Made by a program: the position numbers and the translations under genes. A stretch of 64,000 nucleotides of DNA. It comes from Trichuris trichiura. Lineage: Eukaryota > Nematoda > Enoplea > Trichinellida > Trichuridae. The stretch spans positions 4,216,001 to 4,280,000 of the forward strand of contig JBAJFE010000014.1 in assembly GCA_037903355.1 (NCBI GenBank), given 5' to 3'. Below are positions 24,645 to 35,717 of the stretch, in pieces. The notes beneath the pieces were generated by a model. That model saw only the letters and a program-made list of their open reading frames with translations. It did not search any database and was not told where the DNA came from. Each line of letters begins with the position of its first letter. Position 1 is the stretch's first letter.

Positions 24645-26439
24645 TTTATCAGTTTCTCGTCACAGTAGCCAAGTAAACTGCTGATTAGCCAATGGACAAA
24701 ATTAGGTCTTGATGCTGTAAAGGCGTGAAGATGTAGAACCGGTCTACGACGTTCGACCCACCCGTTTTGATCAGAGAATAGTTTGACCAATGGGCTTTTT
24801 GGCTTACAGAATTTTTTACGTGAGGAAGTTTTCATCACTTCCTAATACAGGTAAATGTAACCGTTTATTTGGATACAGAACAAAAATTTTAAACTAGCGA
24901 ATTTACACCTGGTTCGTTATCAACGCTAATAATTGCACGACCTTTACATGGTGATAACAATATATTTGCTTAGAAGGTTGTTTGGGTGATATTTAGTCAA
25001 CAACAGAGAAAGTAACACGCCGGCATAGATGAATACCGTAAAATTTTCGATTCTCGTCTTTACTAACAGGTATTAGATATGATATTTACGGTTGGCATTT
25101 TTCTGCTCCATTTTTCTCTCCATCATTTTCCTGGAATTCCTTTTACTTTTTCATTATTGCAGCCGCCCTACCTGACTAGTATTCTATCAGTTTTTGCCCA
25201 CTGTCGCGGCCTTCCTTCTGGATGGGTCAAAAGCACTACGTCCGCTACCGGAACTTCCTGCTTCTTTTTCTCACTGCAATCTGCCTTCAATCCGCAATCG
25301 TGTTCCTTCCGCCTCGTCATCTTCCAAGAAACTGAAAACTCAAGGACCGTTCCACTGTTGGCGTAGCTCAAGATTAGTGCACTGCTTTAACGAACCATAA
25401 CCTGTATAATTTACGACACCATTCCCGATTCCGGCGACCAGCACACCACAGTCCCTAGGTAATCGCTCTTGCATACAAGGCTTCCTTTACTTGCCTCAAA
25501 AGGTGTTTTTCCTGATAAGACAGGAACATGGGCACATAGATACATGTTTTGCTACTACCGATATCTTAATGCTTTTTGCATTGCCTCCCAGGAATCAAGA
25601 GATGGTGGCTTACTCAGTTAGTCTTTCAAATTTCTTTTAAGCAATGTTCAGCGGTATTGTTCCAATTCAAGCGTTTCAAATGCTGCTGGAATCTATGATT
25701 TAATACGTTATACATTTTATATGAAGTTGATCAGTCACAGCTGACTTCATAAACCATGCCTGCACAATGATCGACCGGAGCCTTGGTTTTATCAAACATT
25801 CTGATTTCTCGGGATCATATTAAAAACGAAACTTTTTCGAACGGTCATGTGCACGTGCATAAATGGTGCGGAGTGTTCAGCTCGTGAAAACTGCGTTGCG
25901 TTGAAGACGGGAACAGCGGTTTCCCGAAAGCTTCGCTGAGTAAAAGTCTTCAAGGGCTGAACACTCCTCACTTCAATCATGCTCCTCAGGACCGGGCGCA
26001 AATTTTGTTCTGAGCTTTCGAATCAAACGTCAAAATTGAATTCCTTACCTAACTTACTGATATACCCCTCTAAGCCGTTTGGACATGGGATGGGCAGCTT
26101 TATTTCTGCTGTTGGATGCGGAGTCCGCGAATTACCTTGACTCAACTTCCTCCTTATGAAGAAATCAACCACAGGTGACGCGGCATTATTCTGACGACGC
26201 GTTTTTTGGCTGTATTTCAGTTCTAATTACACGATAACAATGTCCCTCAACACTTCATTCGGCAAAGATAAGCACGACAACAACGAATGGCAACTTGTTA
26301 GGTTGATATGACAGGAGACTCAAAAACTGATTCTCAGCAATTCACAAATTCTATCTAGCCCTCAGGTCAACGCAAAGCTGACCATAATAAAATCCGGCGA
26401 AGACCAAGTTCCGCAAGGAAGAACATTCAGTCACACCGC
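24645..26439. other. No gene recognised
   Basis: The frames at 25079-25400 on both strands overlap each other and look like chance. The rest is featureless. Confidence 0.4.
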
Positions 26440-27775
26440 AGTAACAGGTGCGTCTAGCCTTAACTACCGCTGGTCACTACCGCTCACGTGGGGCCAGTTA
26501 TTCAGCACAGATCCCAAGGAATCAGGGTTCCAAATAACTAAGGCTCAGTCTACCGCAGCTTTAGCAATATCAGTCCTCACTGAAAGTGGACGGTGGGAAA
26601 GGAAGTGCAAATATCTACACGAATATGGGATTTTCCTACGCGCCGTAGTCATAAGGCTTTCCGTCGTCTTGGCGACCAAGCAATCAAGGAATGAAAACTA
26701 CTTCTTACCTCTTCTTCTATCATGAAGATTATGTGCACAAGGAAGGTAATGTTAAGGAGCAATAGAAAGTGCTCTTCTTTTCCCTTTTCTATTACAGTGA
26801 AACCTCTTTAACCCGGACTCATCGGGGAGGAGAGTAGTCCGGATCACAGAAAAATCTGAATCATGGAGGCTTACAGTAGATCACATAAAAGCAGGTAATG
26901 CAATTTTAGATGTAGGTTCCTGGCGTTCACAGCGCGATATCAGTCTCACCAAGTATGGAGTTAGCTTAAGAGGGCAGCGAAGTCCGTCTGATCAAGGAAC
27001 ACAACTGACCAGCGCAAAGCAATTTCTTACATGGCGTGGACACTGTACAGTGAAGTGACATGGGAAATAGTTCACATGAACTGATTTTTCCATATTCGCA
27101 GTTGCTGGCCGGTTCTGTTGGCTCGAAAAGAAATTGAGTTAGCGGCTGATCATTGCGTTATACGAGAACAGATTATAGTTTTATATGACTGAAAAATACC
27201 AGGTCTTTGATCCACATTTCTGTTTATTTGGGGAAACCTAGGTTTTCAAGTGCCTTGCCGCAGTCAACTACTTGGTCGAAATTGGCACGGCAGAGCAGTG
27301 GCTGGTCTGCGCCAATGCTAACGTATACCAAAAGGACTGTTGATTGGTTGCTTGATGCCCTTATGGCCGTTGCCGCCAAGTGACTGTTCGTTTCGCACAG
27401 GTAGCCTAATTATCCTTAATGTATACGGTCAATCTGCTGCTCTCTTTCACGAGTCCATATTAAAGAGGAATTCAGATTAGGGAGGTCCGGATTAGAGAGG
27501 TTTCATTGTATGTCGAATATATCATCTAAATTACGTTTGAAGTAACACGTGGCCATTTTACTATCAGTTTTTGAAAACGCTCTGAAAAAGTGTTCCATGA
27601 AAACCTCCGTGAGACAACTAGAGAGAGGGCTTTCATAGGAGATCCACTCTTTGTCGGTAGAACTGATCTTGGAAATGAAAAAAGTTTTCACTTTTCATAC
27701 GAAGTGCAGAAAGTTTCACTATGTGAAAAGGGCAAAGCTTAGTCCGCTGCGTTAGGCTGTCATCAGCAAAAAGGA
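26440..27775 (-). pseudogene. PLE reverse transcriptase relic split by a pogo-like MITE
   Basis: On the minus strand from about 27720: KLSALRMKSENFFHFQDQFY, then LTEVFMEHFFRAF, CYFKRNLDDIF (degenerate YVDD motif). The frame is then cut by the insertion at 26795-27508 and resumes at 26793 with EHFLLLLNITFLVHIIF..IEEEV, later CRYLHFLSHRPLSV and ALVIWNPDSL. These align in order with the intact copy at 53.6-55.0 kb (KLVSFCMREGNYFRFQDSFF, EIFMEHL, FKRYVDDIF, LLEHLNSLFPNQITLTIEKE, RALNVCDPEYL). A CTGATGAC box stands just upstream (about 27764). Stops and frameshifts make it inactive, and fingers and GIY-YIG ends are missing. Confidence 0.65.
26793..27510. mobile_element. Pogo/Tigger-like MITE nested in the PLE relic
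   Basis: A 714-bp element (26795-27508) with terminal inverted repeats: left CAGTGAAACCTCTTTAACCC, right (reversed) CAATGAAACCTCTCTAATCC, both followed by GGAC. It is flanked by TA on both sides (26793-26794, 27509-27510). These ends and the TA duplication are typical of pogo/Tigger-type Tc1/mariner relatives. There is no transposase inside, so it is non-autonomous. Removing it rejoins the PLE reading on both sides. Confidence 0.8.
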
Positions 27776-29508
27776 CCGGATCCAACAATTCCAGTGTGTG
27801 TGTCATGGAGTACTCGTGAACAAGTCGCTCACATAACTAGAATGTCACTGCCTCTCATAACGACGCATCAAATGTCTTCCTGAAAGTCCTGCTGCTTTTT
27901 ACAGCTGAGATCCTATAACCCAACAATGGCTGAATCAAATTTTTTAAATGTGAGCAAAGTTAGGAAATAACACATCGAGTGGAGGAAACAACCGCACGGA
28001 AAAGCATGTTTGTCTTCAGAATGTTAAAGATATCCTACATTTTTGAGCAGATATAACTTGACGAATAGTGGGAACGTTTCTCAATCCAAGCAAGTGTGAG
28101 ATCATCAGTCTCATGTACAAGAATCGTGACCAGACTGAGCAGACGTTTTCATATTTCACCCTACGAAACGGAAAGAAGGAGTTCATAAACCAGGTGACAT
28201 TTTAAAGCTGTGGGCTGCATTCCGCTTAGGCTGCACCCAAGGCTTGTCAGTCGTGAGACGCATTTACTGATTTTTAATTTTGCTGTCTGTTAGTATTTCA
28301 ATCAGATTGTCTGTACTTGAGCAAGGGACCACAGGTTAGCTGACTAACGCGAGCAACATAGTACGGGTTCAGCATCATCTGAACGGTTGTAAATTTTCAC
28401 TAATTCATTTTTGCCATACAGCCGCGGAGTGATAGAGTACCATCAGTGAAGCAGCGATCACGATCCTGAAGACAGGATTAGCTTCACCCTGCAAGCTCTG
28501 CTATTCTTGCCAATAAATGAAGACAGACAAAGGTGACCTAACATGCGTGAAAATGAAAACTTCTGCACGTGTTACAGACAAGTCAAAACTAAGAATCCCC
28601 TGACTGCTGTACGGGTCATGTTTATGCTGCCACGACAGGCGCGGAGACGAATAAAGGTAGCCACTTAATAAAAATTATTGCAGAATACTTTTATTCCTTA
28701 AACTTAGAAACAAAGCGCATACACATGGTATGACCATGTTCATGAATGCAAAGTAATGTAGTTTAACAAAGGAACAAAATTTCAAACGGCAATGTGGACT
28801 TGTATGCAACGAAAACAAGTAAATCGTGCAAAAATTACAACTGTCTTAAATTAAAATTTATTTACGACTATTCAGACTTCTTGACAGCGTCCTTTGTGCG
28901 AGCCGCAGAAACGCTTGCAAAGGGCCGCACACGGCCCCACGGACTGCCAGTTTGACATGCCTGCTTTACAAGACATTCGCTGTTTAAGTTTAAATGCAGT
29001 TTTGTGATGGCCAAACAGCTTGTTAGAAAGGTCCTTTATCTATGGAGCTTTCCAGTCGTATCAATGACATAGGGAACTAACGATTGTGAGGCTCAGTCAA
29101 GTCAGCGGCATTTTAAAGTGATGAAATAGGATTTTATACCTAAAGTCAGCAATTCAGGAAACGGTGTCAGGTTCTTTGCAGATTGAAAAAATACGCGTTA
29201 ATAATAAACAACTAAAATGAAACAAAAATTAACATAAACTATGACAAAACTTAAAATAATAAGACTGTTTTTTAGAGTGGCGATGATAAAAATGGATAAA
29301 GAAGAAACATGTAACTGTAGAAGTAAAAAGTCAAGTTGAATTAAATTATGAAAGAAAGAGCTCAATAGATAGACAAACAGAAATTATGAATTGTCAGAGT
29401 TAAGGTCACAAGCCCGAAAGTCGAAGTCGCGAATAGGTCGAAATGCCGATAGGTGGAATCGCGAATAGGTCAAAAATACGCTGTAAAGTGCGACTTAGTG
29501 GCGGTTCT
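27776..29508. other. No gene recognised; possible hAT-type terminus at 28911-28968
   Basis: On the minus strand 28968-28911 reads CATGTCAAACTGGCAGTCC, then GTGGGGCCGTGTGCGGCCC. This style (TGTCAAAC...GCGGCCC) is usual at the ends of hAT-type elements. A partner end was not found. Around 29410-29470 there are imperfect repeats of GCGAATAGGTC. Confidence 0.35.
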
Positions 29509-29714
29509 GCATTGGCATCTTCTGAATAAAGAATGTATTTGAGTGGACGTGTTATTATACTGGTCATGCTGGAAGTTAGTGGTCGAAAAACAAGGCCAGT
29601 CTCTACTCAAGTATGTTCTTTATCTAGAAGATGCCAATGCACAACTGCAACAAGGCCCAACTTTGCAGTGCATTTCATCCTGGAGTTTTCGGGTCAAACG
29701 CGACCCGTCTTCAG
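29509..29714. mobile_element. Small inverted-repeat PLE-like relic
   Basis: GCATTGGCATCTTCT at 29510 is repeated in reverse at about 29627-29641. To the right, a CTGAAGAC...GAAA stem-loop lies on the minus strand (29687-29714). Confidence 0.45.
29687..29714 (-). ncRNA. Hammerhead-like stem-loop
   Basis: CTGAAGAC, GGGTC/GACCC-type hairpin, then GAAAAC on the minus strand. It is nearly the same hairpin as at 38541-38569. Confidence 0.38.
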
Positions 29715-31234
29715 CGACAAATGAACTGCATTTCATCCTAACAGAATTTCGACTTAGGGGATTTTGACCGCCACCGGAATTGTCATCAGAGACAAAACTT
29801 GCGAAAATTTGCCGCCTCAGTGAACGCTGAAATGTTGCTGGCCTACGCCATTGTCACGTCCGTATGTTGCATTGCGGTTAATACATAAGGCTTCCTTCAT
29901 CTACACTGCATTACCACCAGAGAAAAGATTGCTTTCAGGGCATAAAATGTTCAGACAAAGATCTTCTAAACGATTTGCTCCATATTCACCTAGTGCATAT
30001 GCTTTGATTTTCCGATTTAGTTAGAAGAGAACACTTCGATGGTCTCTAGGTGCGCGGGTCACTAAAGATATGCACCCATCGAATCCCTGAAGACATGAAT
30101 AATCAGTCTCTCCAGTATACTGAACAACCATATTTAAGTACATATACAGCCCCAGATGAGTCCTGTATAGGCGTTTGCCTCTTTGTTTCCCAGAAAATGT
30201 CTGAGAAAATATTAATACTTTGGATGTCCATAGATAGGGGTTGATAAAACGCATGCAGAAGCAGACCAACATCATGAATAGTCTGACAGGATGGAAGTCG
30301 CTAAAGCGGCAACAGTCGCACCATCTGCTAAATAAACTCGGCAAAAAGTCGAACAGTTCGAGAACCAAACACTACAGTAATATCTGAGTGACATCGTTCA
30401 CAACTTTGGGATCGATTGGTACATGAAATTAAACCATTGCTCCGTTCAGCCCACGAGCAGCACAGTCATGCAAACCAACAATATATCCTCACGCAGACTT
30501 GACCACTCAGTCGACAGGCGGCAAGGTTTTTCATCTTACACCTAGAGCTATCTACTTAACAGCGCCAAATCATTCTAAAGATTGAAACATGGAGTCGAAA
30601 TGCTAAATACTATACTATAATTCTACTACTGTAAGATGAAAAAGAAAACTGTTAGGGAATAAAATGAGACCAATGGCAACCTAAAGTTGGTGAATCAGTT
30701 TGACTTTGGAAGATTTCGCAAGGAGCGCGACATGCCGCACCCAGCTGAGCATGACAAAGGTGACTGATGGAAGCTAACAGATCACCTATAAAATAGAAAT
30801 CGGACAAACTTGGAACACAATCCGGTCCAGTATTTCTTCTCACCGCGGAGACTCCGTGCCGTGAAATTTTCTAGTCTTTAAGTAACATTGACCCACCAAA
30901 AAATCGTTCTCAATGTTACGCAACACTTACTCGTTGCTGTTTCGAATGATTACTGAAATCTTGAAGGATTACAATAATAAGCACTTTAAATAAGTTATTG
31001 AACGAACCAACTGTTTCTTCACTTTCTACTTAACACTGCAGCTCTGAAAAGCACATAGGAATAAAAACGGTTGACGAAAATTCATTTAAAACAATGAAAA
31101 CCTATCAAAATTTCTGGTGGAAGTCTACCGCTTCCGCATTCATCATATGGTTCTAGCATGCAAACATTTCTTCCATGTGGAGTCGGAAAGAACAACGACC
31201 AGGAACTGGGCAGGTGAAGCGCATCAAACGCGAA
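29715..31234. other. No gene recognised
   Basis: The longest frame (30021-30368, minus) shows no known domain and is not supported by splice sites I can define. Confidence 0.4.
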
Positions 31235-31444
31235 CTATGGTACATTGTCTTCATGTTTCTTTTCCATTTCTAGCAAAGGGTCAGTAGTGGCAGTAAACTC
31301 CTTATTTTTCGTAGCTTCAACTTTCACCAGCGGTATACCAGTCAGTTCATCTGGCGATAATTCAGGAAGTTGCAGAGACTTCGGGTCGATAAACCGATAT
31401 TCCTGATGAACCTTGCTTGGGTCAGAATAAAAATTTTGCAAAAC
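31235..31444 (-). CDS. Possible last exon of an unrecognised gene
   Basis: An acceptor-like TTATTCTAG precedes 70 in-frame codons including the stop (phase 0). The peptide is hydrophilic and non-repetitive: FYSDPSKVHQEYRFIDPKSL, then LPELSPDELTGIPLVKVEAT, ending EMEKKHEDNVP. It reads like real protein and gives a proline- and glutamate-rich C-terminus. I do not recognise it. Earlier exons would lie at higher coordinates, beyond the inverted repeat at 31.6-32.4 kb, which would then sit in an intron. I could not identify them. Confidence 0.4.
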   Translation of the reverse strand, partial: VLQNFYSDPSKVHQEYRFIDPKSLQLPELSPDELTGIPLVKVEATKNKEFTATTDPLLEMEKKHEDNVP

Positions 31445-31666
31445 CTAGAATAACGGTAAGTCTTACTAGTAGTAATGTACACTACGTTAACAGCGCGAAC
31501 ACTTAAAGCACCTGCCGTTTTATATCCCCACTTCGCTGTTATTATTATTATTATTTTTTTTCCTTCTTCTAACGGACGTTTATAACTTTTGTCCTAATCT
31601 CTTCGTAGCGGAATTTTCAGTCTGTTTTATATTTAACGCTTATTGCAAAAACGTTTAATGCAAAGC

Positions 31667-31695
31667 TTTCAAGCCTCGCCGTAGCCCGTCATCAG
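31667..31695 (-). ncRNA. Hammerhead-like stem-loop, family 2
   Basis: CTGATGAC, GGGCTACGGCGAGGCTT hairpin with mismatches, GAAAGCTTT, on the minus strand. Confidence 0.36.
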
Positions 31696-32351
31696 CGCAA
31701 TTTATACCACCTGTCGGGTCGGTCCTAGGTTAGCAAGCTGTCCCAACTGACCGACCCTGGCGGAAACAGCAGCCGTCAGGACTATCTTGACCCGTCGGGC
31801 CTTGGTCCCACCTAGTCAGTCAGACTTTGCAGCGAGCACCCAACTGACCCTCCACGACGGCGGCACACTAACAAAAGAGGAGCAACGAGCAAACAAACGA
31901 CGCATACCCGTCTGTTTTAAACAATCGGGTTTTAAACCCTCTTCTTTCCCACCACTCCGTCTTCTTTCTTCTCCATCGTTCGTTGTCCCCTTTTTTTCAT
32001 GTCAGACTTTGCAACAAGCACCCAACCGACCTTCCACGACGGCGGCATGCGAAAAAAAGAGGACGACCAACGATGGAGAAGAAGGAAGACGGAGTGGCAG
32101 GAAAGAAGGTTTAAAACCCGTTCTTTTAAAACAGACGGGTATACTTCGTTTGCTTGCTCGTTGCTCCTTTTTTGTTCGTGTGCCGCCGTTGTGGTAGGTC
32201 ATTTGGGTGCTCGCTGCAAAGTCTGACTGACAAGGTAAGATCAAGGCTCGCCGACTCAAGATAGACCTGACGGCTGCGGTTTCCGCCAAGGTCTGTCAGA
32301 CGGAGCAGCTTGTTAACATAAAGACTGACCCGACGGGCGGCATAAATTGTG

Positions 32352-32380
32352 CTGATGACGGGCCACGGCGAGGCCCGAAA
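32352..32380 (+). ncRNA. Hammerhead-like stem-loop, family 2
   Basis: CTGATGAC, hairpin GGGCC...GGCCC, GAAAGCTTT. Compared with the left-arm copy the stem is perfect, so substitutions elsewhere in the arms have spared the pairing here. Confidence 0.43.
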
Positions 32381-32456
32381 GCTTTGCATTAAACGTCTAT
32401 GCAATAAACGTTAATTCAAAAACGGGCTGAAAATTCCGCTACGAAGAAATCAGAAC

Positions 32457-32461
32457 TATTA

Positions 32462-32499
<38 letters not shown>

Positions 32500-32538
32500 G
32501 TTATTGTTACTACTACTACTACTGCTGCTATTATTATC
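32457..32538. repeat. (ATT)n / (ACT)n microsatellite
   Basis: Long run of ATT units passing into ACT and GCT units, directly outside the right arm of the inverted repeat. A shorter ATT run lies at 31540-31556 outside the left arm. Confidence 0.9.
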
Positions 32539-33581
32539 ACCAATTAGTGTTGAATAATAAGTAAACGTCTTTCAGTTGTCTGCTGTAACACTTCATCATT
32601 TGCGAGCGATGATTGGTGGCCGTTCATAAAGTAAAACATTCCTATTGCCCGACGCGTTCAGGACGAAATCGTTCCGTCTTCGGCAGAGACTTAAAAGAGA
32701 CTTTCCCATAAGGCACAATTAAAGCTGAAGAGAGTACAAAGATTAGTGGAATATGAACAGTTAAAACTGCACCTTGTTAAACTCACATAATGGCAGATGC
32801 CGCTATTCTAAAACTCTTTCAATGCCCATTACGTCGTGAAAGTGGAATGAAGAGTTGGCTCGGTTTAAAATTTTCAAACAGCGAAATAAATCGGCACACC
32901 TTGCGGGTCTTAGAACTGAAGACCCATGCAAATATTTTTGCGTAAACGAAATGACTATCAAAGATAATATAGTAATCTTTGCGCGGAGATTTCCAGATTG
33001 AAAATTGGTTTCGCTGGATGAGTCTTGGCGCACGTAAAAATTTATAACACAGTAATCATTCTTTGCAGAGAGAACATATTATTGTAGCCCGTGGAAGAAA
33101 AACCAGAACGCCAATGCCATCATAAACACTCGATAAATCTCAGTTTTAGCAGGCTTAGCAACCATCGCTACATACGATATTTTAAATTTGTCAAAACTGA
33201 AAATTTTCAAGGATTACTAACATTTTAACTTACAACAAGGAACAATGTAGCAACAATTGTTAGAAAAAGCAGTAAAATCGACTCAGGCAAGTAAAATAAA
33301 ACGTCTGGTAAGTTACTTTGATGCCGCTAACTTAACTGTTTCGCACTTATAAAGAAAAATTAAAAAGTTTGAATAAAAAACTTGATCATGTCGAAAGAAG
33401 CTCCGCAAATAAAATACAATCTTCATGAAAAATGAGCAGGTAGATTTTCCTAAAAATAAGCATGCGCCTCGAAAGAGTGCGCAGGCCGTGCGCCTACATT
33501 AAAAACACAAGCCGTTTTTTAAAACGGACTGAAATGGAGTAGAATACTGAGAGAAAACGTACGAAAGTGAAATGTTAAGCA
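32539..33581. other. No gene recognised
   Basis: A minus-strand frame at 32803-33033 is not recognisable and could not be spliced convincingly to the exon at 31235-31444. The part next to 33582 is the 3' flank of the LRR-Ig gene. Confidence 0.4.
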
Positions 33582-35717
33582 TTATGCGAATTCATGAAAG
33601 GGACGCATAGTTGCAAAATGAGCAGTAAATGGTACCTTATTAAAGTACTTTTGCCTCAACCGGTACTGCCGCATCATACGCACTCTTTGTTGAACAGTAA
33701 AGGTACGCAATCTGTTCAACTGGCGCTGATAGCTTTCCCAGAGTCTTTCCATCTGACGGCAGCCATAATCACGGATTCGAGTCGCCTGTTGTCCGTAACT
33801 GCCACACAACGTATCAAAGTGCTGAGTGACTGATTCCATCTGGGCAGCGCGATAGTCTCGAAATCTATCGCTCTGTTGCGCATAGCTTTTCTTCAGCTGA
33901 TCAACTTGCTGGTGATAATTATCTACAATTTGTTGCATACGACAAGTGTACATCTCATAGAGAGCATCCAATTGCCGTTGTCTGTACCGCTCCATAGCTT
34001 CCAACGTTCTACGAACCAATCCTGTACGCTTCATCTTAGATATTCGCCAGACCACCAATCTGCGAATGAAAATGTAAGCAATGTTCACCAGGAAAAGACC
34101 AAACATGGTCGCGATCGCTGATATGACGCTATAAATTTTGATGCGAGACCAGCAGCTAAAATCAAAACGAACCATCGTCACCGATGAAGCGCTACCAAAC
34201 AGGTTTCGGACACGACAACGCAGAGGTACGCCATCTTTGAGTTTCAAAGCTACTAGCTGTATCGCACCACCGGGAATGCATGTGAGATGATCCTCTCCAT
34301 TATATCTCACAACAAGTTTACTATCTGCGTCCCAGGCACAGAGTGGCTCAAAGGCGGCAACATCTCCAAAGCTAAACGCTTCCCAGAGAACCGTAGGAGC
34401 TGGATACCCGTATTCTCCGCATTTAATATAAGCAGGCACACCTAACCTGACTCGCTGTACGCGACCGTTCGGTTCCGCTATGCCAATCTTTGGACAGTGT
34501 TCAATGGACACATTAGTGACGCGCTGATTCGCGCCAACAAAGCAGTTAGACTTGTTGATCCCCTTAAGGACAGCGTCTTCTGGCAAGGACAAAGCCCAAA
34601 GCACGCGGCAATCACATTGCCAATTGTTGCCATCTAACCACAGAGTTTTGACACTGCTATTGGCGAAAAAGTCCATTGGGAAAGCATCGAGAGCGCACCA
34701 GGCGACATTCAAATGTTCCAAAGAAGGAACATCTTTTTGAACATTACCGACAAAGTTTTGCAGGAAAGAGCAATAGCTGACATCCAGTTCTTTCAAGCTG
34801 GGTAGCTCTCGGAAGCTCTCTAGTTGAACATAGGTCAGACGAGTGTTAGACATCAGCAATCTTTTTAAAGAGACGCAACGCAATCTTGGAGTCTTTTCCA
34901 AAGGGTTTGAGCTGAAATCCAATGATTCAAGAATGCAATTCGTTGGTAAAGACGATCCAAAGTGAGATATACGGTTCGAACTGAGGTCCAATTCTGCAAG
35001 CATTCGTAAAGAACGAAATGCTTCCTCAGGGACAGGACCAAGGTTGTTTCCGCGCAGGAGCAGACTCTTGAGGGCGACAAGATGTGCAAACGCATCGCCG
35101 GACACGCGAACCAAGCGATTATAACTAAGGTCCAGCACTAAGAGGTTCGTCAAGCCGGAAAGATCTTTCCGGGTGAGTGACGAAACCCGATTAGAGGATA
35201 GGTTTAAAAAGTTCAAAGAACTTGGCAAGATTGGAATCTTGGATAGCTTGTTAAATGACAAGTCCAAGTTTCGCAGACCGCGAAAAGTTAACAAATTGGC
35301 CTCTGTGTAGCCGTTCCTGCTCAAGTTTACAGAAAGTAACGATGGAGCAAAGCTGCTTAGGGTGGCGAAGTCAGTCTGAGATATTCCAGCACCAGTTACA
35401 GTTATCCTCAACAGGGATGGTAAGCTACCATCCGGCGGGACTATTAAACGGTCGGCTTTGGAATCCAGTATTGATAATGATGACAGGCGTGAAAAATTGG
35501 ACAGAAAAGCCAGGTTCACTCGCTCATCTAACCATTCATGAATTTCTAGCACAACTACCTCATCCAAATTGGACAGCCTATTCAAGAGCTTTGAATTTAC
35601 ACTTTTGCAAACGTACCGCCCATAGCTACAATTGCAATTGAAGTGACAGTTGAAGCATGTAGACGCCAGTGGTAACGAGAGGAGCAAAGTGATGCAAAAA
35701 TTATTCGGAAGATTCAT
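33582..35717 (-). CDS. LRR and Ig-like single-pass membrane protein, intronless
   Basis: 711 aa in one open frame. Residues 1-21 are a signal peptide. Then comes a cysteine-rich LRR N-cap (CFNCHFNCNCSYGRYVC) and roughly ten leucine-rich repeats (about 60-360; e.g. LSYNRLVRVSGDAFAHL). An LRR C-cap follows (about 365-415: NNWQCDCRVLWAL...SNCFVG...HC), then one Ig-like domain (about 420-520, conserved Cys in YIKCGEYG and LRCRVRN, with the Trp in VLWEAF). One membrane span follows (about 527-551), and a 160-residue cytoplasmic tail. The tail is a helical array of about 22-residue units starting with Tyr and rich in Gln/Arg (YGQQATRIRDYGCRQMERLW). The general plan is that of LRIG/Kekkon/IGLR-type surface proteins acting in adhesion or receptor complexes. 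The exact orthologue and ligand cannot be told. Lack of introns is odd beside its neighbours. Confidence 0.9.
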   Translation of the reverse strand: MNLPNNFCITLLLSLPLASTCFNCHFNCNCSYGRYVCKSVNSKLLNRLSNLDEVVVLEIHEWLDERVNLAFLSNFSRLSSLSILDSKADRLIVPPDGSLPSLLRITVTGAGISQTDFATLSSFAPSLLSVNLSRNGYTEANLLTFRGLRNLDLSFNKLSKIPILPSSLNFLNLSSNRVSSLTRKDLSGLTNLLVLDLSYNRLVRVSGDAFAHLVALKSLLLRGNNLGPVPEEAFRSLRMLAELDLSSNRISHFGSSLPTNCILESLDFSSNPLEKTPRLRCVSLKRLLMSNTRLTYVQLESFRELPSLKELDVSYCSFLQNFVGNVQKDVPSLEHLNVAWCALDAFPMDFFANSSVKTLWLDGNNWQCDCRVLWALSLPEDAVLKGINKSNCFVGANQRVTNVSIEHCPKIGIAEPNGRVQRVRLGVPAYIKCGEYGYPAPTVLWEAFSFGDVAAFEPLCAWDADSKLVVRYNGEDHLTCIPGGAIQLVALKLKDGVPLRCRVRNLFGSASSVTMVRFDFSCWSRIKIYSVISAIATMFGLFLVNIAYIFIRRLVVWRISKMKRTGLVRRTLEAMERYRQRQLDALYEMYTCRMQQIVDNYHQQVDQLKKSYAQQSDRFRDYRAAQMESVTQHFDTLCGSYGQQATRIRDYGCRQMERLWESYQRQLNRLRTFTVQQRVRMMRQYRLRQKYFNKVPFTAHFATMRPFHEFA

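Larger units (their letters stand above)
31601..32446. repeat. Large inverted repeat, PLE-like family 2 (copy 2)
   Basis: Two arms with axis near 32024. The outer ends are CTTCGTAGCGGAATTTTCAG and its complement. Like copy 1 (17.4 kb) each arm holds one CTGATGAC...GAAAG stem-loop, TTTAACG/GCAATAAACG downstream of it, and the frame with ARRLKIDLTAAVSAKV. The arms are more diverged than in copy 1 and the frame has stops. It is flanked on both sides by (ATT)n. Confidence 0.72.

Noticed and set aside
28870..28968. Minus-strand cysteine-rich peptide (CKAGMSNWQSV..CAALCKRFCGSHKG) that looks like a small defensin
   Set aside because: No signal peptide or start context, and the DNA has the GTCAAAC...GCGGCCC style of a hAT-type terminus, so the cysteines probably come from that repeat.
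31787..32404. Frames of 92-136 codons in the 31.6-32.4 kb repeat as host genes
   Set aside because: They lie in the arms of an inverted repeat and mirror each other. They belong to the element, and most are not in the conserved frame.
33594..35641. Several plus-strand frames under the LRR-Ig gene
   Set aside because: They are shadows of the 711-codon minus-strand gene, which has full domain support.
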